Notes under the pieces: generated by a model
Told to the model about the DNA's origin: nothing
The model's database searches: none
What the model saw: the letters and a program-made list of their open reading frames with translations, nothing else
Shown: positions 49,672-59,046 of the stretch, piece by piece
Layout: every line of letters starts with the position of its first letter
How positions within the stretch are numbered: position 1 is the stretch's first letter
Position numbers and translations under genes: made by a program
Assembly (NCBI GenBank): GCA_035652535.1
Contig: DASRDP010000010.1
Coordinates: 1 to 62,523 of the forward strand
From: Chloroflexota bacterium
GTDB taxonomy: Bacteria; Chloroflexota; UBA6077; SHYK01
Direction: 5' to 3'
DNA: 62,523 bases

Positions 49672-52600
49672 ATGCGCCGCCGATTGCCCCTCGCGCTGCT
49701 CATTGTCCTGCCTATCGCGGCGCTGGCGGCCGTCATCCTGGCCGTCGGCCTGTTGCGCCGTGCCGGCTACGACGTGGTGCGGTTTCGAGCCGCAGCCTTC
49801 GTGGGTCACTGGGCGTCCGCGTCGGATCGCTCCTGGGTTCGCGCCACTTCGGGCTGGGTCGCCTTCGGCAGTACGGGGATACCAAAGGTCGACCAGTCGT
49901 TCGATGGGATGACGCTGGCCATCGGCGGACGCACGTTCGACCGGGGGATCGGTGCGTTCGCTCCGTCCGAAGTGGTCTACGACCTCGATCCCTCGGATTC
50001 ACTCTTCGCTGCCACCATCGGCATCAACGACGGCGGGCCGCCCGGCGAAGGCAGCGCCACATTCTCGATATTCCTGGACGACCTGCTGCTCTACCAGAGC
50101 CCGCTGATTCGCTCAGGGCAGCCGGGCCGGGACGTCATCGTTCCCCTCACGGCACCCGGGCGCCTGCGGCTCGTCGTCCAGCCCGTCGGGCCGCTCTCTC
50201 CCTGGAACCTGGCGACGTGGGGCGATGCGCGCATCTTCCAAAGCGTGGCGGTGTTGGGCGTGCCGCAGGAGCTGGGAATCGCGGTGCAAGCCGCGCGCAC
50301 GCGGTCCGCCAACGCGACGCGTCGATCCGCGGCCGAGAGCCGGCTTGGCGCGCAGACGGCGCTGCGGGCCGCTGAGGTGGACGACGACATCGGCGCCTCG
50401 GACGGCGGGACGGCCGTCGCGGCATTCGACGAGGCGCGCGGCGACTGGGTGATTGGGAACGAGTCAGCCGCATTCGTTCTCGGGGTCGGCACGCAGACGC
50501 GAGGGCAGGTCTCGGTGCTCCGGCGAAAGGGGCCCCAGCTCATCCTCGACCGAAGCACGTCCTCGGTGGAGTTCACGGGTCGAACCTATCGCCTCGCGGA
50601 GGGAACTCCTAACGCCGCGGACGTCAATCCCGCCCGGGTGAACGTGTCCGGCTTCGGCCCCGGCACCCAGATCACCATCCCATTCAGCTATCCAGATGGA
50701 ACGGAGATCCAGGTCAGCGTGATTGCGCTGGACGATTCGCCGGCGTTTCTCTACCAGCTCCAGCCCGCCGCCCCGATTCCGTCGGGCGCAACGTACGACT
50801 ACGTCGACGGCAACGGTGCGCTGCTCTTGGGCGACCAGGCCCAGTACCTGACCGACGTCAGCCGAATCCGGTCCGGCTCGATCCGGGACGACGGAGTGGC
50901 GCGCCACGAATCGATCGACTTCGGCAAGCCCCTCCTGGTGTGGGGCGGGGCGCTTGGCGCCCCGGTCCTGATGGCGACAATCGACGAGACAGACCTGATG
51001 ACCGATTTCGCCGTCCTGCTCACGCCCGGTCAGCTCCAGGCCGACGTGCACTACGCCGCGCGCCGGTCCCGCCCCATGGGATCGGCGCCGCGCCTGTATC
51101 TCGAGGTGTCAGACGAGACGCGAATCGCCCACGCTTTCGATCGCTATCGAACCGCGATGGGCCAGCTCTATCCGACGCGACCGCCACCGTCGTGGCTCCG
51201 CTATCAGTGGTCGACCTGGTACGTCTATTTCATGGGTATCTCGGACGCCGCGATTCGCGCGCAGATCGACTACATCGCGGACCACCTGGCGGACCTGGGG
51301 CCGTGGCACGTGGTCATCGACGCGGGCTGGTACGTGGCGGAGGGTCGGCCTGGATCCAGCTTTGAAAACGTGGACCGGGCCAAGTTCCCCGACGGCATCC
51401 GCCCGGTCGTGGACTACGCCCATTCGCGGGGCGTCAAGGTCGCACTGTACCTCTCGGTGCCCTATCTCGACTCGCGCGAGCAGTCCGGCGATTGGCTCGG
51501 GCTACGAGGCGTTATCGACGCCTATCGGCCGTGCCTGACGATTCTGGGATCCGACCCCAGCAGCACCTCGTACGCGTTCGACTTCGATCGCCCATGTACC
51601 CGCGACTACTGGCGGTCGGTACTGACGAACTACTTTCGTGACTACGACGTCGATGGGCTGGTCGTGGACGGGCTCGGATTTGCCGAAGGCGCCAAGGTCA
51701 GCCCGCGAAGGCTGGACCCCGTCGGGATCGTGGACCGCGTCGCTGAGCAGACGGTGGACATCTACCAGTTCATGTACCAGACGGCCAGCAGGCTCAAATC
51801 CGACATGTATCTCGAGGGCGGCTGGCACTTTCCAATGATGGCGAAGCCATACGCGACCAGCTTCTGGCTGAGCGACAGCGTGGCGCGATTCTCGAGCCCG
51901 TACCCATTTGCCGGCCTGGTGGAAGCCGTCGACTACGCGGCGTTCCAGCGGATCGCGCTCGGCCAGCCCGCCCATCTCGGCTGGATCAACGACCTGCCCA
52001 GCAATGACCAGGTCAATCGATGGCGGCTGGAGGCGGCGCTGGCGCTGGCGTGCATGGTCGGTGACGGCACGAATCTCCTCGACCTCACACCCCGCAACTT
52101 GGCGGCCCTCCGCGCGCGTCTGGTGCACCTGAGGCCGTACGTCGGAACCACCGTCGTCGACGATCCTCAGCGGCCGACCGTTTTCGGGACGATGCGCGAC
52201 GACCTGGCTTTCATCGGCATGCTCAATCGATCGGTGGGCTCACAGCAGCTTCAGGCGTCCCTGACCGACTTCGGGCTGTCCTCGGATCGACCCTACACGG
52301 TGTACACGCCGGAAGACGATGCGGCCAAGCTGGCCGAAGGGGCGATTGTCGACACGCTGGAGGGCGAGTCCTTCCGTCTGTCGGTGATTCCGCTGCGCCC
52401 CGGCGTCGTGTGGACGGATAGCTCGTACGTCCAGCGTCTGGGCCGCGATGCCCTCGTTGTTCGGCTGCGTGGTCCGACCAGCATCCGAGGCTTCGCGGCG
52501 ATCTACGCGCCCGGGCTCCAGTCCGTGTCCATGGATGAGCGGCAGCTCACCGAGGGGGTGGGTGGGCCGCTGGGCCGGATCCTCGAGGGCGACTACCAGT

Positions 52601-52677
52601 ACGATGAGACGACGGGCATACTACGGCTTCGCTACGATCACGACCAGGAGCACGTGCTCCGGATTGCCCTTCGCTGA
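49672..52677 (+). CDS. Membrane-anchored glycoside hydrolase with NPCBM-like domain (GH36/GH27-like)
   Basis: 1001 residues. The N-terminus is an uncleaved-looking membrane helix (8-29). Residues about 38-190 resemble an NPCBM carbohydrate-binding module (DRSWVRATSGW, GIGAFAPSEVVYDLD). The middle ~190-475 is beta-rich. The catalytic TIM barrel (about 480-800) has QWSTWYVYFMG, VVIDAGWY, VDYAHSRGVKVALYLSVPYLD and DVDGLVVDGLG (659-669), with an aspartate there as the likely nucleophile. This matches the alpha-galactosidase GH36/GH27/GH97-like clan. A C-terminal beta-domain follows. It probably hydrolyses an external alpha-galactoside or similar glycan. Confidence 0.8.
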   Translation: MRRRLPLALLIVLPIAALAAVILAVGLLRRAGYDVVRFRAAAFVGHWASASDRSWVRATSGWVAFGSTGIPKVDQSFDGMTLAIGGRTFDRGIGAFAPSEVVYDLDPSDSLFAATIGINDGGPPGEGSATFSIFLDDLLLYQSPLIRSGQPGRDVIVPLTAPGRLRLVVQPVGPLSPWNLATWGDARIFQSVAVLGVPQELGIAVQAARTRSANATRRSAAESRLGAQTALRAAEVDDDIGASDGGTAVAAFDEARGDWVIGNESAAFVLGVGTQTRGQVSVLRRKGPQLILDRSTSSVEFTGRTYRLAEGTPNAADVNPARVNVSGFGPGTQITIPFSYPDGTEIQVSVIALDDSPAFLYQLQPAAPIPSGATYDYVDGNGALLLGDQAQYLTDVSRIRSGSIRDDGVARHESIDFGKPLLVWGGALGAPVLMATIDETDLMTDFAVLLTPGQLQADVHYAARRSRPMGSAPRLYLEVSDETRIAHAFDRYRTAMGQLYPTRPPPSWLRYQWSTWYVYFMGISDAAIRAQIDYIADHLADLGPWHVVIDAGWYVAEGRPGSSFENVDRAKFPDGIRPVVDYAHSRGVKVALYLSVPYLDSREQSGDWLGLRGVIDAYRPCLTILGSDPSSTSYAFDFDRPCTRDYWRSVLTNYFRDYDVDGLVVDGLGFAEGAKVSPRRLDPVGIVDRVAEQTVDIYQFMYQTASRLKSDMYLEGGWHFPMMAKPYATSFWLSDSVARFSSPYPFAGLVEAVDYAAFQRIALGQPAHLGWINDLPSNDQVNRWRLEAALALACMVGDGTNLLDLTPRNLAALRARLVHLRPYVGTTVVDDPQRPTVFGTMRDDLAFIGMLNRSVGSQQLQASLTDFGLSSDRPYTVYTPEDDAAKLAEGAIVDTLEGESFRLSVIPLRPGVVWTDSSYVQRLGRDALVVRLRGPTSIRGFAAIYAPGLQSVSMDERQLTEGVGGPLGRILEGDYQYDETTGILRLRYDHDQEHVLRIALR

Positions 52678-52757
52678 GGCCGTCGGATCGTTGACCCGCC
52701 GCGGCGGCCTTGGGTACCCTAGCACCGGTCCCGAGCGTGAAGGTGGAGGAGCGGCCG

Positions 52758-53477
52758 ATGCAGCCGGTGTACAACAATCCAGATTTCGTCCGACCCGATC
52801 CCGGAGACCCGGCAGAGGCCCTCGGCCACGTGGATATCCAGCCCAATTTGCGCGTCGGCATGCCGGCGCCCGACTTCGATCTCCCCACGGCCGATGGCGG
52901 GCGCTGTCGGCTGAGCGACGTCCTGCGCGAGCGGCACGCGGTCTTGATCTTCGGCGCCATCACGAGTCCGGTGACGGCCACGAATATGCCGGAGCTCAAT
53001 CACCTGTGGGAATACGTGCGGTGGCGCGGGATCCAGTTTCTCTTCATCTACGCGCGCGAGCCACATCCAGGCGAGGTGTACCCACACCACACGTCCATGG
53101 AGCAGAAGATCGCCGTCGCGCGAGAGTTCCAGCAGGTCGAGCACGTCCGCTTCCCGGTGCTGGTCGATGAGCTCGATGGAAGCGTCCATCGAGCTTACGG
53201 ACCACGGCCGAACCCGATCTTCGTCGTCCACCGCAACGGGCGCCTGGTGTATCGGGCGGGCCACGCGCAGGCTCCCGAGCTTCGTGATTACCTCGAGCAT
53301 CTGCTGCTGTGGGACCAGGCGATCGCCCAGGGGCTTCCGCTCCACAACATGTACATCGAGCAGATCCGGTTCATCATTCCGGACCCGGTTCACCACAGGG
53401 AGATCGTGAAGCGCGCGGGACCGAAAGCCGTGAAGGAGATGCAGGCATCCTTCGGGGAGCACAGCTTCCTGACGTGA
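52758..53477 (+). CDS. Deiodinase/redoxin-fold protein lacking the catalytic cysteine
   Basis: 239 residues from ATG 52758 with GGAGGAG 6 nt upstream. The AhpC/TSA- and iodothyronine-deiodinase-like core is clear: RVGMPAPDFDLP, then VLIFGAITSPVTATNMPEL, FLFIYAREPHPGEVYPHHTSMEQK and later FPVLVDELDGSVHRAYG. In deiodinases and peroxiredoxins the loop after FG holds a catalytic Cys or Sec; here residues 66-75 read GAITSPVTAT, without one. Only one Cys (Cys50) lies upstream. So it is either non-redox or uses another residue. It follows the glycosidase gene by 80 nt. Confidence 0.72.
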   Translation: MQPVYNNPDFVRPDPGDPAEALGHVDIQPNLRVGMPAPDFDLPTADGGRCRLSDVLRERHAVLIFGAITSPVTATNMPELNHLWEYVRWRGIQFLFIYAREPHPGEVYPHHTSMEQKIAVAREFQQVEHVRFPVLVDELDGSVHRAYGPRPNPIFVVHRNGRLVYRAGHAQAPELRDYLEHLLLWDQAIAQGLPLHNMYIEQIRFIIPDPVHHREIVKRAGPKAVKEMQASFGEHSFLT

Positions 53478-53513
53478 CAGTCGCTTCGGCCCGGCCCGCC
53501 CGACGTCGATTCG

Positions 53514-53717
53514 CTACTCGGCACTCCAGATGACGGCCCCGTCACCATCGAGCATCTGCATCGTCGGCGTTCCGTCCTCGGCCACTGAGAGCCGGATCCG
53601 AGGCCGTCCCTGCTGATCCCAAAGGATCATCGAGGTGCTTGGCGGCAGATTGCCGAGCGGGCCACGCCCCATTCCGAAGCGGGCGACCGCGGTTCCATCC
53701 TGCGCGTAGACGCTCAT
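53514..53717 (-). CDS. Short hypothetical protein, possibly the end of a frameshifted gene
   Basis: 67 residues from ATG 53717, with repeats of the type YAQDGTAVARFG and LWDQQGRPRIRLSVAEDG, TPTMQMLDGDG, which are typical of short beta-repeat proteins. Protein-like sequence in the same frame continues upstream to about 53850 (LLRPRAGPDGTRRLVVGVGG) but without a standard start, while another frame offers GTG 53862. A single frameshift could have separated the two. Family and function unknown. Confidence 0.45.
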   Translation of the reverse strand: MSVYAQDGTAVARFGMGRGPLGNLPPSTSMILWDQQGRPRIRLSVAEDGTPTMQMLDGDGAVIWSAE

Positions 53718-53877
53718 TCCCGACCCATCCGGGTCGTCGGCGTCGATCCCGCCGACGCCGACGACAAGCCGCCGCGTTCCGTCGGGACCGGCCCGCGGGC
53801 GAAGAAGGGCGGCTGACCGCCACTGAGTGGAACGTTCGCTTCGCTCGATATGACCAAGTCACTCGTCGGGCGCACCT

Positions 53878-54498
53878 CTAGCCCTTCGGCAGCATCTCGG
53901 CGGGGGTCTGCCGTGGGCCCACACTCTCAAAGTATTTGCCCGTCTCGAGGTCGTACCGGCCCTGCAAGTGCTCGCCTGCCTTCTGGCTGCGAATGATCAC
54001 GGCGACCGTCCGCTCGCCGACGGTCACTTCGGCGTGGACCTCCTTCGGCCCGACGAGGTCGATCTCACCGGGGCCCACGTGGACGTCGACCGTCTTCTTG
54101 ATCTCCGCGTAGTCCGGCCTCGACCCGTCGTCGATTCGGTCGTATTTTTCAATCCGCTCGTGCCCGTCGAGCACGCCATACAGGGTATAGATGTGGCCGT
54201 GGTCATGGATGCGGGTGCGCTCGCCGGCCTGACGGCTCCCCCCCTTGATGAGCCCGTTGATGGCGAACCCATACTCCGGGTCTTCGTAGAAGAGCAGGTT
54301 CTCCGCGCGCCCATCCTTGACGACGCAGTCCGGCCAGTGCTTGGACGCCTCGCGCACCGCCGGATCGGCGAGCAGCTCGGCGAGAATCGGCGTTAGCTCG
54401 CGCCAGCGCTTGTCCAGATCGGGCTCCTCCGCGAACAGGTCGCGGGTCTTGCTGATGAATCGTTCCAGCGCGTTCTCCGTGGTCGTGCGTGCTGCCAT
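53878..54498 (-). CDS. Cysteine dioxygenase-like cupin protein
   Basis: 206 residues from ATG 54498 (GGAGGAG upstream). Cupin ligands are in IHDHGHIYTLYGVLDGHERI (His98, His100, His102) and in KEVHAEV (His about 155). The long helical N-terminus (FISKTRDLFAEEPDLDKRW) and fold resemble cysteine dioxygenase-type iron oxygenases. The true substrate may be another thiol or carboxylate. The last gene of a minus-strand cluster with two amidohydrolases and TctAB. Confidence 0.7.
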   Translation of the reverse strand: MAARTTTENALERFISKTRDLFAEEPDLDKRWRELTPILAELLADPAVREASKHWPDCVVKDGRAENLLFYEDPEYGFAINGLIKGGSRQAGERTRIHDHGHIYTLYGVLDGHERIEKYDRIDDGSRPDYAEIKKTVDVHVGPGEIDLVGPKEVHAEVTVGERTVAVIIRSQKAGEHLQGRYDLETGKYFESVGPRQTPAEMLPKG

Positions 54499-54539
54499 TT
54501 CTCCTCCGTTCGCCCGGGCGCGCCGCCCGCGGCCGGTCA

Positions 54540-55676
54540 TCACCGAACGCTTGCCTCGACGCCGACCCCGTAGAATCGGGCGCAGTTGTCCCAAAGGATC
54601 TTCCGCTTCTCCTCGTCGGTGAGGGAGAGCATCAGGAAGCTCTCGACGGCCTTCGGGTACTTCGAGTCGCCGTGGGGATAGTCCGTCGAGAACACGAGCT
54701 GATCGCACCCGAACTCCTCGATGGTGAACCGGGCTGGCTCCTCGTCTGGCTCGATGGACACCCAGCACTGGCGCCGGAAGTACTCGCTGGGCGGCATGTC
54801 CAGGTGCTCCATGAAGATGTCGCCCTCCCGCTCGTACCCCTCGTCCGCGCGCCAGATGAGCCAGGGAACCCACGAGCAGTTCGCCTCGAGGAACGCCACC
54901 TTGAGCCCCGGGTGCCGCGCGAGAACGCCGCCGCAGAGGAGCCCGCCCAGGCCGAGCATTTGGGACACCGGTTGCGAGTAGATCCGGCGGATCCCGAAGT
55001 TCGGGTCGAAGTTGTCTCCCACCTGGGGCGAGGCCGAACCGGTCGCCTCGTGGAACCCGACAGGAATCTGCAGCTCCTCGAGGGTGTCCCAGAGCGGCTC
55101 GTAGTACGGGTCGTACCAGTTGTGGCCGTTCACGATGTTCGATCGGAGGAAGATCGATCGGAAGCCGTACTCCTTCACGACGCGGCGCGTCTCGGCCACG
55201 GCGTCGCCGATGTCGTACACCGAGACCATCCCGGAGCCCAGGAGCCGGTCCGGGCGGGCTTCGCAGAACTCGTGCAGCCAGTCGTTGTAGGCCCGGGCGA
55301 TGGCGTTCGCGAAGCGCGGATCCATGGATGGACGGGTCAGGACGGAGAGGCCGCGCGTCGGGAACAGCACCGCGGCGTCGATCCCCTCGACGTCCATAGC
55401 CTCGAGCTGGCAGTCCGGTGTCCAGCCGCGCTCCGAGTGGTCGCGATAGATCTGCTGGTTCTTCTCGAAGTTTCGGCCCCGATTCGGCGTCCCACGCGTC
55501 ACTCGGGCGGCCGGGTCGTCCTGCGGAAAGACCGTCCGGAGGTCGCGAACGTTGTCCGACGTGACGCCGCGGGGCGCCAGGTCTTTGAACTCGGGAGCGA
55601 TGTACTTCGGCCACAGGTCGGGTGGCTCCATGATGTGCATGTCGCTGTCAAAAACTTTGAATCCGTTCTTCGCCAT
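54540..55676 (-). CDS. Amidohydrolase-2 (COG2159) metal-dependent hydrolase/decarboxylase
   Basis: 378 residues with the TIM-barrel opening FDSDMHIMEP (Asp12-x-His14 as metal ligands), FLRSNIVNGHNWYD, GFHEATGS and VFSTDYPHGD near the end, the pattern of COG2159 (ACMSD-like) proteins. These catalyse non-oxidative decarboxylation or hydrolysis of aromatic acids. The ~60-residue region (TRGTPNRGRNFEKNQQIYRDHSERGWTP) is the usual lid. It is related to the next upstream gene (55792-56823). Substrate unknown. Confidence 0.85.
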   Translation of the reverse strand: MAKNGFKVFDSDMHIMEPPDLWPKYIAPEFKDLAPRGVTSDNVRDLRTVFPQDDPAARVTRGTPNRGRNFEKNQQIYRDHSERGWTPDCQLEAMDVEGIDAAVLFPTRGLSVLTRPSMDPRFANAIARAYNDWLHEFCEARPDRLLGSGMVSVYDIGDAVAETRRVVKEYGFRSIFLRSNIVNGHNWYDPYYEPLWDTLEELQIPVGFHEATGSASPQVGDNFDPNFGIRRIYSQPVSQMLGLGGLLCGGVLARHPGLKVAFLEANCSWVPWLIWRADEGYEREGDIFMEHLDMPPSEYFRRQCWVSIEPDEEPARFTIEEFGCDQLVFSTDYPHGDSKYPKAVESFLMLSLTDEEKRKILWDNCARFYGVGVEASVR

Positions 55677-55791
55677 AGACCTCCTCCATGTCTCGGCCAG
55701 TCGTCCAATGCCGCGCCCCCCGCGACGTGCTCGGGGAGGAGTGACGTCTACCCCCGATCCCAGCCTTCCCCGAGACGGGGGAGGAGCATCT

Positions 55792-56823
55792 CTACACCGC
55801 GACCGGGACGTTGGCGAGCGCGGGATACAGCCGCCGCGCGTTGTCGCCGAAGATGTTGCGCTTGTTCGTGTCCGTCAGGTCTGTGCGCTCCGCCAGCTCT
55901 CGCGTACTGTTGGGGAACGCGCCGTCCCAGTGTGGGTAGTCGGATGAGTAGACGAGGGTCTCGTCACTGCCGAGGTAGTTGATGACCGTGGGGATCATCC
56001 ACTCCTCGGGCTCGGCGCCGAAGAACACGCGGCCGCTCTTCATGTACTCGCTCGGCGGCTTCGTCAAGAGTGGCGCCTCGAAGGGCCGGTGCTCGTACTC
56101 CTCGTCCATGCGATCGGCAAGCATGGGGATCCAGCCCACCATCCCCTCGAGGAACGCGACTGTGAGGCGGGGGAACTTCTCGAGGACGCCGCCATAGATC
56201 ACCTGGACGGTGGCGGTCATCTGCTCGACGGTGTGGCCGAGCGTATGCTCCGCGAGGAACGTGTCGAAGCGGTTGAACCGCTCGATCTCCGAGCCCTGCG
56301 CGTGGAATGCGATGGGCACGTTGTACTGCTGGGCGCAGGCGTACACGTCGTCGTAGCATGAGTCGCTAAGCTGGTGGTTGTAGACGAATGTGTGGAGCAT
56401 GGCTCCCACGTGGCCAAGCTGCGTCACAGAGCGCTCCAGCTCGCGGGCCGACGCCTCCGGGTCGACGAGCGGGAGCACGGCGACGCCCTTCAGACGGTCG
56501 GGCTTGTTGCTGCAGAACTCCGCGAGCCAGTCGTTGTAGGCGGAATGCAGGGCGACCGCGAAGGCGCGATCGCGGAGCGCCCACGCCCCCAGGAGCGTTG
56601 TCGTGTACAGGACCGACACGTCGATCCCCTCGGTGTCCATATCCTCGATCTGGATCGAAGGGTTGCCGTGTCGCCGCCCGTATTTGCCGCCGACGCTGCG
56701 GTCGACGAAGCCGTTCCCGCGCATCGGGTACGTCCGGAACCTGGGCTCCATGTATCGGCGGAGCCCCTCCTCGTCCTCGTGGACGTGGCCGTCGCTATCG
56801 ATCACAACGAAACCGTCTCGCAT
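55792..56823 (-). CDS. Amidohydrolase-2 (COG2159) metal-dependent hydrolase/decarboxylase
   Basis: 343 residues, paralogous to the downstream protein. Opens with VIDSDGHVHEDE (Asp11-x-His13), then DTEGIDVSVLYTT, AYNDWLAEFC, PIAFHAQGSE and VYSSDYPHWDG. Likely metal-dependent hydrolase or decarboxylase of the same family. Divergence between the two suggests sequential or alternative steps on related substrates. It lies 115 nt from the 54540-55676 gene; the gap holds nothing recognised. Confidence 0.85.
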   Translation of the reverse strand: MRDGFVVIDSDGHVHEDEEGLRRYMEPRFRTYPMRGNGFVDRSVGGKYGRRHGNPSIQIEDMDTEGIDVSVLYTTTLLGAWALRDRAFAVALHSAYNDWLAEFCSNKPDRLKGVAVLPLVDPEASARELERSVTQLGHVGAMLHTFVYNHQLSDSCYDDVYACAQQYNVPIAFHAQGSEIERFNRFDTFLAEHTLGHTVEQMTATVQVIYGGVLEKFPRLTVAFLEGMVGWIPMLADRMDEEYEHRPFEAPLLTKPPSEYMKSGRVFFGAEPEEWMIPTVINYLGSDETLVYSSDYPHWDGAFPNSTRELAERTDLTDTNKRNIFGDNARRLYPALANVPVAV

Positions 56824-56933
56824 GTGGAGCCTCCTCTCCCTGTGGCGCGAAGCGGGCGCGCACCCCGGCTGCCCTTTTCGCTCCCCATCCTACGCCGGGT
56901 TGCGCAAGACGGCAACATTCCTCCCGCCCGCGC

Positions 56934-57539
56934 TCAGCCTCCGCGCATGAGCTGCATCAGGAGCTGCACGATCTGCGCATCCGGCCACTCGAAGCCAAAA
57001 GTGTCCGGCACGAATCCCATCGGAAGCTGGATGTTCAGACCCACCTCGAAGATGAGGAGGAAGAAGAGGTAGATCGAGAGGGCGATGGCGACGCTCGTCA
57101 CCCAGCTCTCCCGCGCGGCCAGGCGCAGGAATGTGAGGGCAAGGCCGGCCGCGCCGATCTTGAATCCGAAGAGGACCACGCCGGCCGTGAACGCGAAGAT
57201 CCAGGCGGACATCTCCAGGGCCCGGCGCCGCGCCAGATCCGGCGGGATCTCCGGCTCCTCGGCCTCGCCCGCGGCGCGCGCCTCCGCGGCCGTGTCCGCG
57301 GGCCCGACATCGCGCGCGGGCCCCGCAGACCGCTCGACGGATCCGACGCGCTGGGGTGGAGCGAACAAGACGCGCACGGCGACGCCGAGCTGCACCAGGG
57401 CCAGGGCGAGCGCCGGCCAGCCCATCGTCCAGGGGAACAGGCGGGCCCGAGCCGGCCAGTCGCGCGCCTGCCACAGCATCCATGCGATGATGAGGGTCAG
57501 GCAGATGCTGAAAAGGAGATCAGCTCTCTTTCGCAACAA
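56934..57539 (-). CDS. tctB: Tripartite tricarboxylate transporter small subunit
   Basis: 201 residues. Four transmembrane helices (about 8-22, 30-50, 105-135, 145-165) and an internal acidic linker match TctB. Start is TTG 57539 inside the end of TctA (20-nt overlap; GGAAGAG upstream), so translation is coupled. It forms the membrane complex with TctA for uptake of a tricarboxylate or other carboxylate. A C-terminal segment (LPMGFVPDTFGF) is short and soluble. Confidence 0.82.
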   Translation of the reverse strand: MLRKRADLLFSICLTLIIAWMLWQARDWPARARLFPWTMGWPALALALVQLGVAVRVLFAPPQRVGSVERSAGPARDVGPADTAAEARAAGEAEEPEIPPDLARRRALEMSAWIFAFTAGVVLFGFKIGAAGLALTFLRLAARESWVTSVAIALSIYLFFLLIFEVGLNIQLPMGFVPDTFGFEWPDAQIVQLLMQLMRGG

Positions 57540-59046
57540 GCAGCTCTTCCCTCACACCCAGGCGACCAGCCAGCCGCTTTTGGAGGATAGGGGCCACGAC
57601 GAGCGCGATGCCGACGAGGATTGTCCCGAGCAGGATCGGCCGCAGCAGGAAGGCGAACTCATAGCGGGAGTACGAGATAAACAGGTTGCGCTCGATGAGC
57701 TTTCCCAGGACCAGCCCGAGGATGAGCGGCGGCCGCGGCCAATCGAGGTAGACCATGATCATGCCGAGGAACCCCGCAGCCACGGTGATCCCGAGATCGA
57801 ACAGGGAATTCCGCTCGGAGAACCCGCCGAACAACACCAGCATCACGATGCCCGGCAGGATCAGCGACGTGCGGATCTCCGTGATCCGCACCATCTGATT
57901 GATCAGGAGGAAGCTCAGTCCCACGCTGACCACGTGGGCGACGACGATGACCCAGACGAATGAGAAGGTGAGATCGAGCTTCGAGGTCAGCATGCTCGGG
58001 CCGGGCTGAATCCCCTGGATGAGGAACGCGCCCAGCAGGATCGCCATCGACACGCTGCCCGGCACGCCAAAGGCCACCGTCGTGATCAGGTTCCCGCCCT
58101 CCTTGCTGTTCATGGCGGCCCCCGGGCCGAGGACGCCCCGCACGTCGCCATGACCGAAGCGGGACTTGTCCTTCGCGCTCTGCACGGAGTGGGCGTAGGT
58201 GACCCACTGGGCAACGGCGCCGCCCAGTCCTGGTATCACCCCCAGCACCGTGCCGAAGAGGCTGCACCGCATCGTCAGCCCCCAGTGGATGAAGGTGTCT
58301 TTGCACCCCTGCCAGACGCTGCCGATCTTTCCTACCCGCGTTTCGGAGATGCTGCTCTGCTTGATCCAGAGGTCAACCAGCTCGCCGATGCCGAACAAGC
58401 CGACCGTGACCGGCACCAGGCCGATGCCATCCCACAGCTCCAGACGGCCAAAGGTGTACCGTTGGATGCCCGACTGCTGGTCGAGGCCGACCATCGACAG
58501 CATGAGCCCGAGGGCGCCGGCCAGGATGCCCTTGCGGAGGTTTCCGCCGCTGAGCGCTGCGACGAAGGCGATGCCCAGGAGCGCGAGGCCGAAGAATTCG
58601 GGCGAGCCGAACGCGAGGACGATGGGGCGGATGAGGGGGACCGAGAGCCCGAGAATCGCGGCGCCCACGACGGCGCCGACCAGGGAGCTGGTGAGCGCGG
58701 CGCCGAGCGCGCGTCCCGTCTCGCCGTTCTTCGCCATCGGGTGCCCGTCCAGCACCACCGCGGCGGCGAGAGGTTCGCCCGGCACGCCGAAGAGGATCGA
58801 GGTAATGTCCCCGAACATCACGGAGACAGACAGCATGCCCAGCAGGAACGCGAAGGCCTCGACGGGCTTCATGTGGAACGTGAAGGGCAGCATCAGCGCC
58901 AGGGTGGTCGGCGCGGAGATCCCCGGCAGGATGCCGATGATGAACCCGATGAGGATCCCGAGCATCATCAGCGGGAACGTCGGCCAGGTGAAGACCTGGG
59001 CGAGCCCGCTCAGCGAAGCCTGGAGCAGCGTGTCCATGCGCGACAC
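57520..59046 (-). CDS. tctA: Tripartite tricarboxylate transporter large subunit
   Basis: 508 residues, about 11-12 transmembrane helices. Signatures include the TctA family start FTWPTFPLMMLGILIGFIIGILPGISAPTT split over 18-47, SVMFGDITSILFGVPGEPLAAAVVLDG and later GVIPGLGGAVAQW and KEGGNLITTVAFGVPGS. It transports a carboxylate using the proton or sodium gradient and needs a periplasmic TctC/Bug binding protein, which is not found next to it in this window. It is the first gene of the catabolic cluster. Confidence 0.93.
   Translation of the reverse strand: MSRMDTLLQASLSGLAQVFTWPTFPLMMLGILIGFIIGILPGISAPTTLALMLPFTFHMKPVEAFAFLLGMLSVSVMFGDITSILFGVPGEPLAAAVVLDGHPMAKNGETGRALGAALTSSLVGAVVGAAILGLSVPLIRPIVLAFGSPEFFGLALLGIAFVAALSGGNLRKGILAGALGLMLSMVGLDQQSGIQRYTFGRLELWDGIGLVPVTVGLFGIGELVDLWIKQSSISETRVGKIGSVWQGCKDTFIHWGLTMRCSLFGTVLGVIPGLGGAVAQWVTYAHSVQSAKDKSRFGHGDVRGVLGPGAAMNSKEGGNLITTVAFGVPGSVSMAILLGAFLIQGIQPGPSMLTSKLDLTFSFVWVIVVAHVVSVGLSFLLINQMVRITEIRTSLILPGIVMLVLFGGFSERNSLFDLGITVAAGFLGMIMVYLDWPRPPLILGLVLGKLIERNLFISYSRYEFAFLLRPILLGTILVGIALVVAPILQKRLAGRLGVREELLVAKES

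Noticed and set aside
53878-55614. Single 578-codon minus-strand reading frame
   Set aside because: Only its last 206 codons, from ATG 54498, look like a protein (cupin). The upstream part is an Arg/Pro-rich shadow of the amidohydrolase gene.
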